In this document: one piece after another, positions 4,381 to 6,458 of the stretch
Numbering within the stretch: the stretch's first letter is position 1
Layout: every line of letters begins with the position of its first letter
Origin: Boseongicola sp.
Lineage (GTDB): Bacteria > Pseudomonadota > Alphaproteobacteria > Rhodobacterales > Rhodobacteraceae
Direction: 5' to 3'
Length of the DNA stretch: 6,458 bases
Assembly: GCA_013042895.1 (NCBI GenBank)
Contig: JABDPD010000382.1
Coordinates: forward strand, 1 to 6,458
Program-made: the position numbers and the translations under genes
The notes under the pieces: model-generated
Told to the model about the DNA's origin: nothing
Databases searched by the model: none
The model's input: only the letters and a program-made list of their open reading frames with translations

Positions 4381-6458
4381 TCAGTATAGCCCGCCGGAGG
4401 AAATCTCTCCCGCCGTCGTCTGCCCCGGCACCACTGGCGCAAGCCCTTCGCCGGTCGTTTCTTGGGACTGCCCAAGCCCGGTGACCGTTCCACCAGTCAC
4501 CAAGGGAAGGTTCGCTCCCATCGCAAAGCCACCATCAAAGGTGATCCCAAAGACCGGCTCTTCACCTTCGCGGAAGTACTCAGCCACCACAGCCTCGCCA
4601 ATCGCATCGTCAGGTAGCCGCGCGCCGGTGAAGCGATCAATCTTTATGAACCGCCCACCACGCGGCACTTCAAACCGACCGGCTCCATATTTCTCGAGCG
4701 CTTGCTTCATAAACGACTGGAAAACCGGCCCACACATTCCACCGCCAGACGCCCCCGTCCCCAAAGGTTCAGGCAGGTCGTATCCAATATAGCACCCGGC
4801 CGCGATATTCGACGTAAAGCCCACAAACCAAACATCGCGCGCATCATTCGTCGTCCCCGTCTTTCCGGCTGTCGGCACACCTAAGTTCACCGTTCCAGAA
4901 GCCGTCCCACGCTCTACAACACCCCGCATCATCGAAGTCAGTTGATAGGCCGTCACAGGATCAATGACCTGCCAACGATCTGTTTTGATCTGCGGCAACT
5001 CCCCTACCGGCAAATCATAGGTCGAACACTCCTCGCAGATCCGGTCATCATGACGATAAATTGTCGTCCCCCAACGGTCCTGCACACGGTCCACCAGCGT
5101 TGGTTCAACCCGCTCTCCACCATTGGCAAACATCGCATATGCCGAGACCATCTTGAACAATGTCGTTTCCTGACTGCCCAATGCATTCGCCAGAAACGGC
5201 TCCATTCCGTCGTAAACGCCAAACCGTTCAGCATATGCTGCGACAGTTCGCATGCCTACTTCTTCAGCCAATCGTACCGTCATCAGGTTCCGTGAACGTT
5301 CGATCCCGGTTCTGAGCGGTGTCGGCCCATAAAACTGGTTGGAGGCGTTCTTGGGCCGCCACACGCGCCCACCGCCAATATCCACTTCAATCGGCGCATC
5401 AATCAAAATCGTCGCTGGCGTGAACCCGCTGTCGAGCGCCGCCGCATAGACAAAAGGCTTGAACGACGATCCCGGTTGGCGAGTCGCCTGCGTTGCACGA
5501 TTGAACACCGAATGCTGATACGAAAATCCACCCTGCATGGCGATGACACGGCCATTGTTGACATCCATAGCCATGAAGCCGCCCTGCACGCCCGGGATTT
5601 GGCGCAGCGAGAACACCGGGTCCTCCTCCGAGCCACCCTCATGGCGCACATGGATTACATCGCCCACGCTTAAGATATCGCGCGGGTTCGAGGCCCCGCG
5701 GATCCAGTTAAGATCGGCAGGCTTGATGAAATGCCCGTCAACGCCGTTGGCCCAACCCTCAATACCGATCCGCGCAACGGTGTCGCGCAACTCCAGCACA
5801 ACGGCTGGATACCAACCGTCAATGTCGCGCGGCACAAGCGTTTCCGCCAAAGCCTGACGCCAGGCTGCCGCACCATCTTCGCCTAAACCGCTCAGAGCAT
5901 CCGGCTCAATTTGCGCAGATGCACCGCGCCATTCACCCTGCGCGCGGTCATACTTTTCCAAAGCCTCGCGCAACGCCATCGCGGCTGCATCCTGCATCTC
6001 GGGATCAACTGTTGCCCTCACAGTCAGACCAGCAGATTTGAAGCCCGCGTCTCCAAAATCCCGACTCAGCTGGCGGCGAATCTCATCTGTAAAGTAGTCC
6101 CGCGGCGGAAGCTTCTTGCGAAACCCCTCATAGTCCCCGTTCTGCACGGTCGCCAAAGGGGCGGTGCGGGCGATCTCTAACTCATTCTCCGTCAGATACC
6201 CATTCTGGTACATCTCGCGCAGCACGAAGTTTCGGCGCTCTGTCGCGCGCTCAACCTGCAAGACCGGATGATAATCGTACGGCGCCTTTGGTAGGGCCGC
6301 CAGGTATGCTGCATCCTGAGCGTCCAGCTCGGCCAGTGTCTTGTTGAAATACGTTTGCGCCGCTGCAGCCACCCCGAATGAGCGGAACCCCAGATCAATC
6401 TCGTTAAGGTAGATCTCCAAAATCTTGTCGCGATCCAGAGAGTTCACCATCCGATTGG
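4381..6458 (-). CDS. mrcA: Penicillin-binding protein 1A (bifunctional transglycosylase/transpeptidase), N-terminus outside window
   Basis: PBP1A polymerises lipid II into glycan strands and crosslinks stem peptides in the periplasm, anchored by an N-terminal membrane helix. The frame is open from the right edge (6458) to the TGA at 4381-4383; 691 complete codons are visible. Counting from the internal Met at 6450, DKILEIYLNEIDLG (8-21) is the end of the GT51 transglycosylase domain, followed by its usual AAQTYFNK. A region around 205-285 (WANGVDGHFIKPADL, DVIHVRH) corresponds to the OB-like insert. The transpeptidase has all three motifs: S328-S-F-K331 with catalytic Ser in PGSSFKP, S386-R-N388, and K530-T-G532 in AGKTGTTNDARDVWFVGFT. 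About 150-170 residues (membrane anchor and catalytic Glu of GT51) should lie beyond the edge, judged from family length. Four cysteines (C472, C475, C553, C573) are notable for a periplasmic protein. A Gly/Thr-rich tail ends in SSGGLY. It leads the mrcA-DUF393-prfB block. Confidence 0.96.
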   Translation of the reverse strand, partial: NRMVNSLDRDKILEIYLNEIDLGFRSFGVAAAAQTYFNKTLAELDAQDAAYLAALPKAPYDYHPVLQVERATERRNFVLREMYQNGYLTENELEIARTAPLATVQNGDYEGFRKKLPPRDYFTDEIRRQLSRDFGDAGFKSAGLTVRATVDPEMQDAAAMALREALEKYDRAQGEWRGASAQIEPDALSGLGEDGAAAWRQALAETLVPRDIDGWYPAVVLELRDTVARIGIEGWANGVDGHFIKPADLNWIRGASNPRDILSVGDVIHVRHEGGSEEDPVFSLRQIPGVQGGFMAMDVNNGRVIAMQGGFSYQHSVFNRATQATRQPGSSFKPFVYAAALDSGFTPATILIDAPIEVDIGGGRVWRPKNASNQFYGPTPLRTGIERSRNLMTVRLAEEVGMRTVAAYAERFGVYDGMEPFLANALGSQETTLFKMVSAYAMFANGGERVEPTLVDRVQDRWGTTIYRHDDRICEECSTYDLPVGELPQIKTDRWQVIDPVTAYQLTSMMRGVVERGTASGTVNLGVPTAGKTGTTNDARDVWFVGFTSNIAAGCYIGYDLPEPLGTGASGGGMCGPVFQSFMKQALEKYGAGRFEVPRGGRFIKIDRFTGARLPDDAIGEAVVAEYFREGEEPVFGITFDGGFAMGANLPLVTGGTVTGLGQSQETTGEGLAPVVPGQTTAGEISSGGLY

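Noticed and set aside
3590..4792. 400-residue plus-strand reading frame
   Set aside because: It lies antisense to prfB, DUF393 and mrcA, all of which have clear family motifs; the low-complexity Arg/Pro/Ser-rich translation is typical of an antisense shadow.

Overview
The window looks like chromosomal DNA of an alphaproteobacterium, most likely a Rhodobacteraceae (Roseobacter-clade) member. This is inferred from the style of the proteins (RF2 and PBP1A of alphaproteobacterial type, a DUF2189 membrane protein), from mrcA lying just upstream of prfB as in many alphaproteobacteria, and from a base composition that by eye is moderately GC-rich. No mobile element, CRISPR array, tRNA or rRNA is visible.

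Layout. Bases 1-636 (+) hold the C-terminal 211 residues of a SUMF1/formylglycine-generating-enzyme-fold protein, possibly NirV-like, whose 5' end is outside the window. A convergent intergenic stretch (637-847) follows. Everything else is on the minus strand. Read in the direction of transcription from the right edge, it is: mrcA (PBP1A, 5' end cut off), a small DUF393 (DCC-family) CxxC protein, prfB (release factor 2), a 213-bp intergenic region with an unusual repeat structure, a GNAT acetyltransferase gene broken by a single in-frame TAA, and a DUF2189 polytopic membrane protein.

How the genes relate. mrcA, the DUF393 gene and prfB form a same-strand housekeeping block (gaps of 119 and 58 nt). 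PBP1A makes and crosslinks peptidoglycan in the periplasm, RF2 ends translation at UGA/UAA, and the DUF393 protein is a small predicted cytosolic thiol protein of unknown substrate. The GNAT and DUF2189 genes are 41 nt apart, share a GGGGG ribosome-binding motif and probably form a second transcription unit behind the repeat-bearing intergenic region.

Most interesting points: (1) the acetyltransferase frame runs 268 codons from a well-placed ATG to its natural stop, interrupted only by TAA at codon 49; (2) the intergenic region upstream of it packs an 8-bp inverted repeat, a 10-bp perfect palindrome and four 11-bp direct repeats into 84 bp; (3) the SUMF1-fold protein lacks the cysteine pair of true formylglycine-generating enzymes. 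I see no evidence for a defence system or other large novel system.
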